A stretch of DNA of 64,000 nucleotides from Ursus arctos (taxonomy: Eukaryota; Chordata; Mammalia; Carnivora; Ursidae): NCBI RefSeq assembly GCF_023065955.2, contig NW_026622786.1:47540938-47604937 (forward strand), written 5' to 3'. The notes under the pieces were generated by a model. It saw nothing but the letters and a program-made list of their open reading frames with translations, did no database searches and was not told the DNA's origin. Positions 25,135 through 37,400 of the stretch are shown one piece after another. The translations under genes were made by a program, and so were the position numbers. Position 1 is the stretch's first letter. Every line of letters starts with the position of its first letter.

Positions 25135-25977
25135 AGATACAGATGGTTTTTCTGTAGAGGTTTAGTTTATTTTTCTGGTGTCCAGGAGGATGAAGTTTTT
25201 AGACATGTGTCTTAGTTTAGGAATTCTTCTGTTCTCAGTACAGGGAAGCTATCAACCTCTCTCCACACAGACTCATATGAAATGACTAGCTTCTTCTTTT
25301 ATTTAAATCACTGTACGTTGACAATATTTGCTGTACCAAAGGGGCTCATGTTCTTCAGCTCCACAAAGTCGCAAATAATATATATTTGAAAACAAGTGGT
25401 AGCTGATGTAAGCACCAGATGGCTCAAACATAAAATCAAGGGAGCTGCTTTTAGCTCTACCCCAGGGCTCTTAAAGCCGCCTTCTCAGTGCTCCTTTATA
25501 TGTTGTAGTTTATTTCTGAAGTGACAATAAAATTGGGAACAGCAGAATGGAAAGGAGCACCACAGCCTCGGCATGTTTTAACAATCTGCTATGCATATGA
25601 GATGAAACGTTGCCATCACTAGAATCAACAACATCTTGACACATGATTCAAACGTCAAGAATATCCAAGAATGTAAGATGTCTTTGAAACAGTGACAAGA
25701 AGCTAAAGTCAAATCCAGACTGGAACCCAATGCCTGCAAGGATCTTGTCTCCTCTTTTCTGAAAGTTGAGAAATTTGGACAGTACAGTTTTGGCCTTGGG
25801 TGATGAATCTCCATGAAATCCATTATTACCATCCTTTGCATTTGAGGGCAGCATGGAGTGGGCCTCACTTAGTGTGAAGCTACGTCAGACAATGCTGTGC
25901 CCAAAGGAGCAGGAATATTCCTGCTCAGAAAAGCCGTCAGTTTTGGAAAGATTCACCATGAGTACAGAACCAGAGGA
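25135..25977. other. Unique stretch
   Basis: No repeat or gene recognised. Two overlapping minus-strand ORFs near 25578-25868 show no family features. Confidence 0.4.
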
Positions 25978-26445
25978 CTGTTTTGGTTATGTTTTTCTGC
26001 ATAATAAATTGCCCTAAATTTATTAGGTTAACAAAACACATTTATTATCTCAGTTTCTGTGGGTTAGGATTCCAGGAGTGGTTTAGCTAGGTGGTTCTAG
26101 CTCAGAGTCTCTCATAAGGCTGACAGAGGAGGCTCGAGTCATGTGAAGTTTGATGAATGTGGAGGATTTGCCTCCAAGGTCACTCAGGGTGGTTGTTGGC
26201 AGGATAACTCAGTGACTTGCCATGTGGGCTTTTCCATGTCTTTCCTCCAAGCTACTAATCAGAGTGGGTGAGCAGTGGATGAGGGGCTCAAGACAAAAGC
26301 TTCAGTGGCTTTTTTAATCTATGGCAAAGTGACATTCCATTACTTCCGCCCCATGCTATTGGTAAAACACACCAACTCTGGTGCAGTGATGTGATGACCA
26401 AAAGGTCAGCATCACCGGAGGCCATCTTGAAGGCTGCCTCCCACA
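25978..26445 (-). mobile_element. ERVL-MaLR-type LTR (MLT1-like), near complete
   Basis: In reverse orientation it shows TTATCTCAGTTTCTGTGGGT, GGTTCTAGCTCAGAGTCTCT, TTTTCCATGTCTTTCC and GCCATCTTGAAGGCTGCC. The LTR start (TGTGGGAGGC) lies at the right end. Solo LTR, with no internal retroviral genes. Subfamily not resolved. Confidence 0.65.
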
Positions 26446-27427
26446 GAGGCCATAGCTGTAGCCGAAGTGGGAAAATAGACTTCTTCCCCGCCCCCCCCCC
26501 CTTTTCTTCTGCTGGGCTGATCTCCTGAGATGTGCATGCAGTCCTCACTGCTATTTGGGACCACACTAATATGAATGAATATTCTGTTTATTAATCCTTC
26601 ATGTTTCTTTTTAAATTTTTTGTATATATCTAAGTATCTTTCACTTTATATTCATTTTTTGTGATGGACCATCCTTATTTTGATTCCTCTCTGAGAGATA
26701 CTAACACTGCAGAGCTACGAATCCAGTTTTTAGAAGACCTCTTCTTCCCAAACAAGAGAGAAACAAGAATAGACCGTGAGTGGCAGAGACGACTTACCCC
26801 CTTTCCACTCCAGTGACTACTAAATTGCAAAATACACATCCTCTCATTTCCAATTAATTATCCCCAAACAGATATTTCCCAGCCTATTGTCTCTGTCTCT
26901 TGACAAATGAACAAGTTAGATGGACAGTATCAGACAACAAGAGAAGGGGTTGTTGCTTTGAACTGGCAGTGAAATGAAGATTTAAACAAAGAAACTTAGA
27001 TGAAAAGAATAGGAGAGCTATTCAAAAAAGATTTTTCCACCTCTTACTTTAGCTATATAAAAACATCAAAAACATCGAAACATTCTGGAAGAAAGGAAGT
27101 TGGCAGACACAGTTGTTGGTCATAATAGAATATTTGTTTTAAAAATAAAAGCAACTTTAACCGTGATTAGAGTGTCAGACCAACTTGCCAACCTCCCTCT
27201 AGTTTTTCACTTCATTCTGGTCAATCTAAATCTGTGGCCTGGTTGACTAGTAGCTAGAAATGATTTGCAGAAGCAGCAACCAATAGGGCATTTCTTTATA
27301 CAGACCAACCTGATCATAGGTCATGCAGATCTTAATTCACATTACACTTTCCTGCAGTCCTGTAGGCTGTCTTTTCTACCCAGTTATAATGAAGGCCACT
27401 CCTTACCCAATACATTCTCAGAACTAT
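26446..27427. other. Unique stretch with a C-run
   Basis: No gene or repeat family recognised. A run of about 12 C at roughly 26490-26501 is a likely sequencing or assembly length error. Confidence 0.4.
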
Positions 27428-27650
27428 AGGCTGAAGTGGTAAGTGCATAGGCTCTAGGGTCCGGACACACTGAATTTAAATTCTGACTATGCTACTTCCT
27501 TTCTGTGTCACGTTGAACAGATGACTCAAAGTCTCAGTTTTCTCCTCTTTAATAATGAGGATAATAATAATATCTTGGACTGTTTGGAGGATTAAAAGGG
27601 TTAATGTGTTTAAAGCTTTTAGAACACTGCCTGACAAATACATATATGCC
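27428..27650 (+). repeat. MIR SINE, nearly full length
   Basis: Reads through the MIR plan: GTGCATAGGCTCTAGGGTCC, TTTAAATTCTGACTATGCTA, CAGTTTTCTCCTCTTTAATA, GATAATAATAATATCTTGGA and TTTTAGAACACTGCCTGACA. Confidence 0.85.
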
Positions 27651-27734
27651 ACCAAAATCACCACCTTAAAAACATATATGCCTTCTTTGTTATTTGGTAG
27701 CAATTGATGTTTTATGTTATGTGTGATATCAACT

Positions 27735-27850
27735 TTCTTTTCATTACTTTGTCCTATTTGAAAGCAAGTGCTGTCATTTATGTTTGTACCGTCAGCACAC
27801 GGTATAATACTTGGCCCATAGTAGGCACTCAGTCAACTTTTGAGATGAAT
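27735..27850 (+). repeat. L2 LINE 3' end
   Basis: L2 terminus: TTTGAAAGCAAGTGCTGTCA, then GTACCGTCAGCACACGGTAT, then CCATAGTAGGCACTCAGTCA and a GATGAATGAATT end. Confidence 0.75.
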
Positions 27851-28989
27851 GAATTAACAGATAAACTAAGTAATTTTATTCTTCACTGTGAGATTTTCAT
27901 TTTATCCTCTATTTCATGAATGAGAATTTTTGGAAATTGTTTTTGCCGTGAGCACTCTTTATTTATATGGATTAAAGAAAACTGGTCAATTTACCTTTAT
28001 ACCGACTCTAGCCAAACCCTGGTTCAATAACTTTGCATAAACACTAGTGACTGAAGACCTGTTGTGTTATTTTTTTTTTTAAATCTTTAAAAGATTGCTT
28101 TTCTTTTTGGTGGTTTACTCATATGCTTATCAGACTAAATTCCTCTTCACATATATAACCATTCGATCCATAGAATCATGATATTTTCAAGTTGGAGTGC
28201 ATTATGGATATCATATATTCAGATGGCTAATTTCATAGGCAGGAAAAAAGCAAATGATGTCAACATGGCATAGCTAATCAGGACCCAAAATGTAGAAATA
28301 TATATGAGAAAGTAGTTGTAGAGAAAGTAGTTGCCCGTCCTTACTGACCCTCACTTCATGCCTCAGTGGGCCACTTCTCTACACACAGCTTGAGTTTCTA
28401 CTCAAAGGTCTGGGCTCTTCCTGTGGCGGAATCAGCTGGAGCTGCCTGCTCCCTGTTGTTTATCAAATTCACAGAAGGTAGAAATACTGGGAGATTTGTC
28501 ATGAAATGAATCATGTTTACCCAAGTGCCACGCCCCACATACAATTAAAAGATAAAGTGGAGAAGTTAAGGCAGGAATATGGCAAAAGAAAGAGACAGAA
28601 AAAAAGAAAAAGAAAAAAGATAAGAAGGCAACAAACTATCCACAAAATGGGCACTTAAAAGTGATAATATGACACTGAAGTCAGCGAAGGGCCTTGGCTT
28701 TTAAAGGAGTCTAATCACCTCCAAGCTAGAACAGTTCAGGAAAGATTTTCTTTTCCATGAAACCTGTTTGGCAGTTGCCATGGCAACCAGCAAAACTCAA
28801 AGCAAAACACCCCAAAATGAGAAGCATGTGTAGTGTGCTCCTACCTGATTAATACAAAGCGTTCTTTGTTCCTTCCGTGAACAGGTCAAAGGCAGACAAA
28901 CAGATCCTGATCTGTGGCTTTTGAGCTCATTCAAGGTTCTCTAAATTCATTATAGGACCCACACCCCAAATCATTTCTCCCTTCTACAC
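27851..28989. other. Unique stretch with a polypurine tract
   Basis: No gene recognised. A purine-rich run (mostly A and G) spans about 28577-28628. A short direct repeat of GAGAAAGTAGTTG lies at about 28307-28333. Confidence 0.4.
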
Positions 28990-29095
28990 AAGGCTTCATC
29001 AGGGCTGAGATGCTGTCTCTTTTCGTACACTGTTATGTCTCTGGCATCTAACGTAGCTCTTGGCATAGAATAATTAATAATCATTGTCGCATGAA
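28990..29095 (+). repeat. L2 LINE 3' end, diverged
   Basis: GAGATGCTGTCTCTTTTCGT, then TCTCTGGCATCTAACGTAGC and CTTGGCATAGAATAATTAAT match the L2 terminal layout. Confidence 0.5.
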
Positions 29096-29147
29096 CTAAC
29101 GAGTCAAGTTGCTTCCGTTGGAGCCCGCAGTCAGTCAGTCGCAAAAA

Positions 29148-29255
29148 CAGGATATCTGACCTGGAAGTCAGAAGACTTGAATTCTGATCTCAGTTCTGAA
29201 CCCAACTAGCATCAAATGACATGCTATTTCCTTTCTCTTGGCTCTCTGTTCCCCT
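29148..29255 (+). repeat. MIR SINE fragment
   Basis: GACCTGGAAGTCAGAAGACT and TGAATTCTGATCTCAGTTCT match the MIR core. Confidence 0.6.
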
Positions 29256-29269
29256 TTTTGATTGAGGAA

Positions 29270-29370
29270 ACAGCCCTAGAAAGTATAGATAACTTGCCCA
29301 GGGCTGCAGAGTTAACAATCACAGAGCCAGGAAAATTCCCTAGTCTACGATTCTTTCCACCATATCTTGC
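29270..29370 (+). repeat. Ancient MIR/L2-type fragment
   Basis: GAGGAAACAGCCCTAGAAAG, ATAACTTGCCCAGGGCTGCA and AATCACAGAGCCAGGA match the common GAGGAAACTGAGGC-type mammalian-wide segment. Confidence 0.5.
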
Positions 29371-29574
29371 TGTGTTCGTGAAGTAAATTGAGTCTCAGTG
29401 GAATTATCAACTATACTCATTGACACCAAACACAGCTAGTTGGACTGCCTCCCACCCTCCTCCTTAACAATCTTCCATCCGGGCTGTCATTAGAGAGAAG
29501 ATAATAATAATTGTAATACTTAATATGTAACACGTCTATAATTTATTTAAATTAATAATGATGACTAATTTTTT

Positions 29575-29760
29575 AGTGTGTGTTATATAGCAGGCACCGT
29601 GCTAAAATTTTTACATAAATTATTTAATTTTCACAATCACCTTATGAGGCAAGTTATTATTTTCTCCATTTTACAACGAGGTAAATTGAAGCCTAGAGAA
29701 GGTATTTAATGTAGCCAGTGTTACCACAGTGAGACGGAACAGGAAGCAATTTGGATAAAT
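29575..29760 (+). repeat. Ancient MIR/L2-type fragment
   Basis: Second copy of the same widespread type: AGCAGGCACCGTGCTAAAAT, TTTTCACAATCACCTTATGA, TCCATTTTACAACGAGGTAA and ATTGAAGCCTAGAGAAGG. Confidence 0.6.
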
Positions 29761-30633
29761 GAACCTAAGCAAATAAGTCACTTAAAACATGCTAGTTCAG
29801 CAGATGAGAGGAACAGTGAGTGAGCAAGAAGTGAAAGGAAAGCCTACGCATTCGAGGACGCCTGAGGGGTTACTGAATTTTACCAAAACAAAACAAAAAG
29901 ATAGATAGATGAGGTCAGTTAGCAACAGTGGCCCCAATGAGCTACCTTCGTCAGGTACAGTTGTGTGAAGCCAAGACATGACACAGATGAAGCGGGCTAA
30001 ACAACTGCTCTGACTGCATATGGCGCCTGAAACCTCGTGTGGTTTTGATGGCTGAACATTCTACCCCAACTTAACCAGCTGGTGCTCTGCCCTGGATTTC
30101 CCAGGGTTTAATCTTGGGTGAGAAGAAGAACTTGCTTCAGTGAAATATGTGACTTGGAGTAAAAATCAGCCGAAACTCCTATTCTGCTCACATTTTTAAA
30201 CTTGAATTTTTTTTATGTGTCTATTAAAGGTCTTGGTTATTAAGAATATCTTCTAGAAGATCCGAACCAAGGAATGGTGCATTGAGCTTGAAACCAGTTT
30301 GTTCTCTGAAACCAAACTTGACCGAAATCCTATGTATTTCTTTTATGTACATACAGTAGATTGTGCAATTAGGACACATTTATGTCCAACTCATTATGCC
30401 TGCCTGCATTATCTGTCTTTTCTTTCTTCATGATAATGAAACATTTTGTAATTAAATGCAGGAGAATAAAATATAGAAAAATTATCATATGGTCAGGGCA
30501 GCAAGGATCTTGGTCAGACTTTACTATTTCAATTTGCATAATAGTAACTACTTCAATCCTGCCAAATTTTTTAAAAGTCTCAAAAATATGTAATGCAAGT
30601 GAAGCTAAAAATTCCATTTGGACTCAGTAATAT
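29761..30633. other. Unique stretch
   Basis: No gene or repeat family recognised. It ends at the target site of the following SINEC. Confidence 0.4.
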
Positions 30634-30648
30634 AACTCCTCTCATCTT

Positions 30649-30846
30649 TTTTTTTAAGATTTTATTTATTTATTTATTTGAGAGAGAGAGTGTGTGAGAG
30701 AGATCACGAGCAGGGGGGAAGGGGAGAGGGAGAAGCAGGTTCCCCACAGAGCAGGGAGCCTGATGTGGGACTTGATCTCAGGACCCCGGGATCATGACCT
30801 AAGCCAAAGGAAGACACCCAACCAACTGAGCCACCCAGGCACCCAG
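30649..30846 (-). mobile_element. CAN-SINE (SINEC), reverse orientation
   Basis: Starts with a T-run and AAGATTTTATTTATTTATTT, then a GA-rich part, and ends with the reverse-complemented head GAGCCACCCAGGCACCC. A perfect 15-bp target-site duplication AACTCCTCTCATCTT flanks it (30634-30648 and 30847-30861). The identical repeats show a relatively recent insertion. Confidence 0.97.
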
Positions 30847-31044
30847 AACTCCTCTCATCTTGAGGGCATATTTAAAGTGAAACCTTAAGATGTTTGGTTG
30901 GAGTCTGTGAGTCACTACTCTTCACAAATCCTCCTGTTCCAGCAGATTTTATGGGGTTGTCACATGTGCATAACATGTACCTAGTATAAATGTCACACGT
31001 GAGCAGAGGTACCCACACATATGCAGTTGTACACATATCCTTTC

Positions 31045-31160
31045 ATTCCTTTAGGAAGCATTTAATGAGGATGTACTGCATGCCAAGTGGTATTCTAGGC
31101 ACTGAGAATATGTTAGCAAAACGGTAAAGCTCCAGCCTTTGTGATGTTTATATTCTGCCT
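31045..31160 (+). repeat. Ancient LINE fragment (L2/L3 type)
   Basis: GTACTGCATGCCAAGTGGTA, then TTCTAGGCACTGAGAATATG and CTCCAGCCTTTGTGATGTTT match the widespread motif also seen near 24330 and 46350. Confidence 0.5.
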
Positions 31161-31604
31161 AGAAAAGGAAAAATGTTTATCATATCACAAATGTTCATAT
31201 CATATAACACACAGGAACACATCCATAAATACATATCTGTACATATATGCACACACACACATACTCACCTGACACCTTACACTCTGTTGTATGCATATAT
31301 ACACATTTGCACTTTAAGTTGATTTAAGACAAAGTCAAAAAATTTTCCAAAGGTGAATGTGCTCCAGAATTCATCGGGTCAGACTTTGACACCAAGTAAA
31401 GTGCTGTGGAGTCCTTGATCTTCAGTCACTTGCTCTCCTTGCCTTAGGTTGTTGTTATGAAGGCCAGTTGTCATGACAGGAATGAAATTATGATAACACA
31501 TACCCTGGGGCATTACTAAGAAGATTTGGCTCTCTTTGATTTGCCACTTTTAACTAACATTGGGTAGAGCATTGCAGATTTCTCTCTTCTTCATTGACAC
31601 TGGG

Positions 31605-31755
31605 TTGGGAGTGGAAGGACTGGGTTTCTAATTCCACCTCTGTAATTTACTGGCTGTACAAACATCAATGTGTCTGTCTGGTCCTCATTTTCCTCATCTC
31701 TTAGATGAACTAGTGTTATCAGAATGACCTCTAAGATGTCTTCAGCCTGTAACAC
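31605..31755 (+). repeat. MIR SINE
   Basis: GAAGGACTGGGTTTCTAATT, CTGTAATTTACTGGCTGTAC, CTCATTTTCCTCATCTCTTA and ATGACCTCTAAGATGTC follow the MIR plan. Confidence 0.7.
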
Positions 31756-34009
31756 CCTCTGCTTCCAACTAGAATCATTTACCTTATTACCTTGCCATTC
31801 AGAGAGCACATCATATCATACCCTCTTGACATCTCGTATTCCGAAGAACATTGCTCAGTGTAGACTACGCTGTAGCAAATTTGTTGTTGGCAGGCTCACG
31901 CTAACAATGAACCCGTATGACATCCCCTTCTGTTGCTTTCTGTCACCAGCTTGGACAAGTCACATAATTCGAATATGGAAACTAAAGTTTAGTATGTTGG
32001 AGCTCAGAGACTTTTTCCCTAACAGTGTGTCATAGTTACATGATAGATTCCCTTGCTATAGACTCCTAAAGTACCCTGTATTTATCGGTGGCTCTTACTA
32101 TAGTGTAACTTATGTAATTATTTTGTTTTTATTTATTGCCAATCTGTCTTACAATATATTTACAGAGAAGAGAATTCGTCTTATTCGCCACTGTATCAGT
32201 ACACCTTGCATAATGTCAAGAAAACAGAATGCTTTCAAAAGGTGTGTTGAAAGGAAATTAATAACGCCCAAAGAATCTGATGTGTCAGTGTGGCAACGAT
32301 CGGGTAGCACTTCTCTAGGACAGACTCTGTGGTCACCTCTCAAGGCTTTGCCCTTGGACTTTGGTATTTTACCTGAACTCCTCCTTGGCAGGCCTGGTTT
32401 TCTGCTAGCACTGGTACCCCAGAAAGTTGTATCATTGCCACATGGTTTCAAATAGAGCATCGGTGTGACTATTGTAACACATATTCTGCCAGCCTATTCT
32501 GATCCTGCTATTCCATGTAAAACTCATCCTTATCACCTGACTCAAAGAAGCCACAGGTGACTGTAACTTACTTCAGTGCCTGTAATGGATATCCCATAGC
32601 ATCCTTCTTTATAAAAGAGTTTGTCATTGTAGGCCATGTCTTGCTGGCCAACAGGTGGGCTCATTTAACATATCTTCAGTAGAGCCAATACTTAGCCTCA
32701 AGCAGCCTTTTTATAACTAGTTTTCAGGGATTATTTTTTATATTCCTCAGTTGTTTACAAATATATTGACTAAATAAGGCTTATGAATAGCTAGAGATTA
32801 AGCGATTTCTTCCATGGAAATGTTAGATCTTGATCAGGGAGAAAGGATACAAAATTGTTATCTTCCTCCTATCTGCCAGTCACTATGCAAGGCATCTCAT
32901 CTTGGTTCTTCCGCTTGAAAAACCCATCTTATCTATAATTGTTAACTTGTAAAAGATCTTGAAGTTAATATATGGCAGACATTTGAATCCATTTCTGTAT
33001 GACTTCAACAATATGAAAGACATACCTCACGTGGCTAGATCTTAGTAACAGTGTCAATTCGAATTCATCAAACTCCCTTTTAGATTTAACAATTCAAACT
33101 GATGAGTAATATGCTAATGCAGCAAAATAGGTATCTCAAAGTATCTGGTCATTTGCCAACTACTTGAAGATCCCTGTGCCAAAAAAAATCTGGAGGCAAT
33201 CAGGAGAAGCCATTCCTCTGTACAGTCATATGTGGGGAAGAATTGGAAAGTGCTCACAGGTTGCAGTTCAGTCTTGGAAGTCATCAAGATTTTGTAGGTT
33301 TAAGACAATTAACAGTTCAACTGTTAATTACTAGGTGCCTAGGCCCTGCATTTCATTGTATGACATCAGTACTATGGACTTCTATAAATATATCAGTGGT
33401 TTATAAATACGCCAGCGGTTAATAGTCCTCTTTTGGATCCTTGTTGTATCCTTAACTACATTCCCTTTACTTTGATTTTCATTCTAATTTGTATGAGAGG
33501 AAACCAAGTATGTCTGCTGAAAGCTGAGACATTTATTATTCTGTGATTCTGGGAAGCATGTTTCAGAAATAACATCGCACTCTCATCAGATCGTTTCCGG
33601 AGATTATCCATATAATGATGAAAGTCACACAGTCTTTGGCATCAGAGTGCCATATGAAATATTCACTAAAACCCAACGTTCTGCAATGGACTTCTGAGTC
33701 AATATTATATTTGCTGAAAGCTGGTAGTTCATGCCGAAGAAGTCTGGGACAGACATTTCAATCCATGGTAATCCATAGCATGGACCAAAATTCTTCCAAA
33801 ATTATTCTCTCAAAATCTCATCCAGTAGAGAGCTATTTTGGAGGAACTGTGACTATTAGTCTAGAAAGTTATTTTATTAATATTATCAAGCATATGAATG
33901 CACTATTTGTTATTAATGTTCCTTTTTTAAATACAGAAAACATTTTCCTCACTCAGAGCTGGCTCTGGGTGGACTGATAGTCAAAGAGCTAGTTTTGACA
34001 AAGTTAAGT
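31756..34009. other. Unique stretch of about 2.2 kb
   Basis: No interspersed repeat or gene recognised. ORFs of up to 120 residues (33615-33977 on +) have no recognisable motif and no splice context. Contains the perfect 23-bp inverted repeat at 33307-33329. Confidence 0.4.
33307..33329. repeat. Perfect short inverted repeat
   Basis: Arms AATTAACAGTT and AACTGTTAATT are exact reverse complements separated by a single C. Confidence 0.97.
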
Positions 34010-34010
34010 A

Positions 34011-34504
34011 CAGACCATCTCTAATTTTGATGGTTCAACTTAATGATTTTTTTTTTCCTTTCTGATGGTGCAAAAGCAATATGCATGCAGTAGAAACCTT
34101 ACTTCGAATTTTAAATTTTGATCTTTTCCCAGGTTAGGACGCTTTCTCGTGCTGCTGGGCAGTGGCATGAGCCGCAGCTTACAGTCAGCCATGGGATCCC
34201 AAGTGTGAACACCGATAAACTTACAACCATTCTGTACCTATGCAGCCATTCTGTTTTCACTTTCAGACAGTATTCAATAAATTACATGAGATAGTCAATG
34301 CTTGATTATAAAATAGCCTTTGTGTTAGATGAGTTGCCCGATTGTAGGCTAACGGAGGCGTTCTTGCGTGTTTTGGTAGAGTAGGCTAGGCTAAGCTTTG
34401 ATGTTTTGTAACTTAGGGACATTAAATGCATTTTTTTTACTTTTCTTCAGATTGTGGTGGGTTTATCAGGACATAGCCCCATCGTAAGTCAAAGCAGATC
34501 TATA
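34011..34504 (+). mobile_element. Tigger-like (TcMar) non-autonomous DNA element, copy 1
   Basis: Degraded terminal inverted repeats near 34011 and 34504 (left arm ending TTTTGATGG, right arm beginning CCATCGTAAGTC). Internal landmarks are TTGATCTTTTCCCAGGTTAG, GTGCTGCTGGGCAGTGGCAT, AGTATTCAATAAATTACATG and GAGTAGGCTAGGCTAAGC. A second copy lies at 53737-54212 in the same orientation. Family name not assigned. Confidence 0.75.
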
Positions 34505-34572
34505 TAGCAACATCGATACTGCCTTGGGCTACTTACCAGGATGATAACAGACATGCATCTTTTTCTAGGTGG

Positions 34573-34767
34573 TTTTTTTTTTTAAGATTTTATTTATTTG
34601 ACAGAGAGAGAGACAGCGAGAGAGGGAGCACAAGCAGGGGGAGTGGGAGAGGGAGAAGCGGGCTTCACACTAGGCAGGGAGCCTGATGCGGGGCTCGATC
34701 CTAGGACCCTGGGATCATGACCTGAGCCAAAGGCAGATGCTTAATGACTGAGCCACTCAGGCACCCC
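34573..34767 (-). mobile_element. CAN-SINE (SINEC), reverse orientation
   Basis: Begins with a T-run and AAGATTTTATTTATTTGACA, a GA-rich part, GAGCCTGATGCGGGGCTCGA, and ends GAGCCACTCAGGCACCCC. The target-site duplication is masked by T-runs on both sides. Confidence 0.95.
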
Positions 34768-34779
34768 ATTTTTTTTTTT

Positions 34780-35274
34780 TTTAGTTTTGAATGGGCTTTG
34801 TGTTCACATGGATCCTGGAGATACACAAACATATAGAGATACATCAACCCTCTAATTCTTATGCCTCTGTGAATCCTCCTTTATCCTATCACATCTCACA
34901 TACACACACTCAAACATTTGCAAACAGTAACTCCACATAGGATATTCCTTTCACTAGGCACAAAGCTTCTTCTCCAAAATAAATGCAGAATAATTCTGTG
35001 CATTTGTAAAGTTACAGTGAATTTTTGGTCATTGAGTGCAGCTAACGTTAATGTGTAGGCTTCTCCTTGTAAACATTTGGAAATACTGTTGCAACTTTTC
35101 CATTAATGGAAATGGTTTTTCTTAAGAGGAACATATTTTACTTTTAAGGTTGAATTATACGATAGTCTCTTATAATAACACGAAGTGTTGAGAGTGCTGT
35201 AATGGTTTTAAAGGTCATTTATCATAATTTCAATTAAAAAGTAAGTTAACTTTTATAGAGCCACGTTTATTTAT
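34780..35274. other. Unique stretch
   Basis: No gene or repeat family recognised. Confidence 0.35.
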
Positions 35275-35440
35275 TTGCCAGGCAGTTACTGTGTGAAGTG
35301 ATTTATCTCTGCCCTCACTACAATGTGGACTGGTAGATATCATCACTATCTCCTGTGTATTAAATCCACAAACAGAGAGGGTGAGTGGCTTCTAAGTATT
35401 GCACCCAGGATTTGGTCCTAGGTAGGTTTCCTCAGAAACT
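35275..35440 (+). repeat. Ancient MIR/L2-type fragment
   Basis: TGCCAGGCAGTTACTGTGTG, then CTCTGCCCTCACTACAATGT and CACCCAGGATTTGGTCCTA match the widespread segment with strong decay. Confidence 0.4.
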
Positions 35441-37211
35441 CTGTCATTGATCATTGTGCTAAACCATCTTTTTAACAACAACCAAGTGATGGAAATAAAA
35501 ATAATCCAGTGAAATATGTGGGCAAATCATTATAACTTCTTAATTATATGCTAGAAAAATGAAACCCAGAACTCGGGTTAGAGTCATACACGTAAGGCTG
35601 GCAGATGGAGTAACACCTAAGGTTTCTGACTGCCAAGATAGTGCTGTCTGTATTAGACAATAATACCCTGTGGTCACTGATGTCAGCTGCAACCCCATGA
35701 ATGTTCACAGATCATGCGTTTCTTCTCTGGAGGCAAAAGTGTGATGCCTACGTTGTCTTCTCTGCACAAAGTCTCTGCTATTCCAGTGCCCTCACAGCCT
35801 GACACACACTTTATGGGCCTCCCCCATAAAGGCAAAAGGAAAGGGTCACCTTTTTTGCCTTTTGTGTCCAGTCTAGCTCACAGTTTGTCTTCTGTGGCTT
35901 CCATCATCCCTAACCTTGGTCATTCCAGGGCCACATCTTCTTCATTCTACCGTGAAAATGACATTGCTTCCACTCCACAATGATTGGGAATCCGAGCTTT
36001 CAGAGGAAACCATGGCAACCAGAAGGATTAATTTCTGCCGTGTCTCAACACACAATCGTGTTATCTCTCGACAGTCCAAAAGATAACTCACACACGTCAC
36101 GGCAGTGTAATAACGTACAGATAAAATAATCCAGAAACCAAATATGAACTTCCAAAATACATAGAAATGAAGGGGTTTGATACTTGACAATTCTAACAAC
36201 ATATTATGTGTGTGGAGCTATAAAACAATAATTAATGAGGTCTATAGAAAGGGTTGTTACAAATGGCTCCTTCTTATAATATACTCTTTTTGCTCAGTAC
36301 CTGGTTTTAATAGCATTTCTTCCTGTCCTAGCCAAAGTCACATTTACTAACCAAGTAAAATCTTGTTTTACACGACACCTCATTTTTTCACATAACTGTT
36401 GAAAATGTCTGTCTTGGTGAACTTCCCTTCACCTCTGTTTTATGTACAATTAAAACCATCTCTTTGCCGAGGCTATTCCCTACAGTAATACAATTGCCCA
36501 CAGTGATATATTCTACCATTAACCCTGGAGCGCTCACTCTGATTCTCCACATAATGAGACACATAAGAAAGTCTCACTGAGAACTTCTACTGTTGTTCAT
36601 CAGGAGAGCCCACTTGGCACCTCCTGAGGAAAATTTCCCTGCTTACAAGTTGATTACTAATGCGATGGAACAACAGCTCAAGTCCGATCCATATAAAAAC
36701 AACCAGCGTTCTTAAAGTTAAGCAGTATCTGGTCAAACCCTGTGTTAACAGAGTGGGAGTTTATGAGTTCAAGATTCTTATTTGATTGTGTAATCCAGTT
36801 ATGATAATGTCCTCTGAGCTATTTGGAGAACCGTTCCTCTACGGCATCAAGGCTTATACAGAAGCAAACAACTATATTTGGTATTGGTCTAAAATATGAG
36901 AACAAGATTGGAAAATCGTGTGTTATAAACTGTTTTTTTTTCCCATGCAAAGCCCTATATTATAGAAGCCTCCAGGAATTAACATTGAATTTGCCTCTCT
37001 TCCATTTTTGGTGACAGAAGCCGTTCACTTATTAGCTGCCTCTAATAGAAAGACCCTATTATTGGGATAGCTAGTGGTAGTAAAGAGTTGTAAGATCCCT
37101 CACATAGGAGTGTCCTATTTAAGTAATTACAGAAATAGTGGAAGTGAACAGGCTATTTCTTCTGGAAGGTAAGAAAATGGAATGCTAAGACATCCTAGCA
37201 CAAAGTCTTTC
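35441..37211. other. Unique stretch
   Basis: No gene or repeat family recognised over about 1.8 kb. The ORF at 35714-35983 has no family features and no splice context. Confidence 0.4.
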
Positions 37212-37400
37212 CCATTTCTACTCCTTGTTAGCTGTGTGGTTAGGAACACAGTAGTTAACCTCTCTGTACTTCATTATCTCACCTGGAAAGGGGAATTAAT
37301 AATAGTATGCACCTCACAGAGTTTTGGAGAGAAGAAAATAAGTTAGTACATGTAACTATGCCTGGCACATAGCAAGAGTTCAATAAATGTCAGCAATTGT
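37212..37400 (+). repeat. MIR SINE, 3' two thirds
   Basis: TTAGCTGTGTGGTTAGGAAC, TAACCTCTCTGTACTTCATT, TGGAAAGGGGAATTAATAAT and CTATGCCTGGCACATAGCAA are close to the MIR consensus. Confidence 0.85.

Noticed and set aside
26490..26501. Poly-C run as a structural or regulatory element
   Set aside because: Homopolymer length is unreliable in assemblies, and nothing around it supports a function.
33615..33977. 120-residue plus-strand ORF
   Set aside because: No motif, signal peptide, promoter or splice context. An ORF of this length is expected by chance somewhere in 64 kb of six-frame sequence.
35714..35983. 89-residue plus-strand ORF with proline- and serine-rich segments
   Set aside because: Composition-driven. 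No acceptor or donor sites suitable for an exon and no recognisable family.
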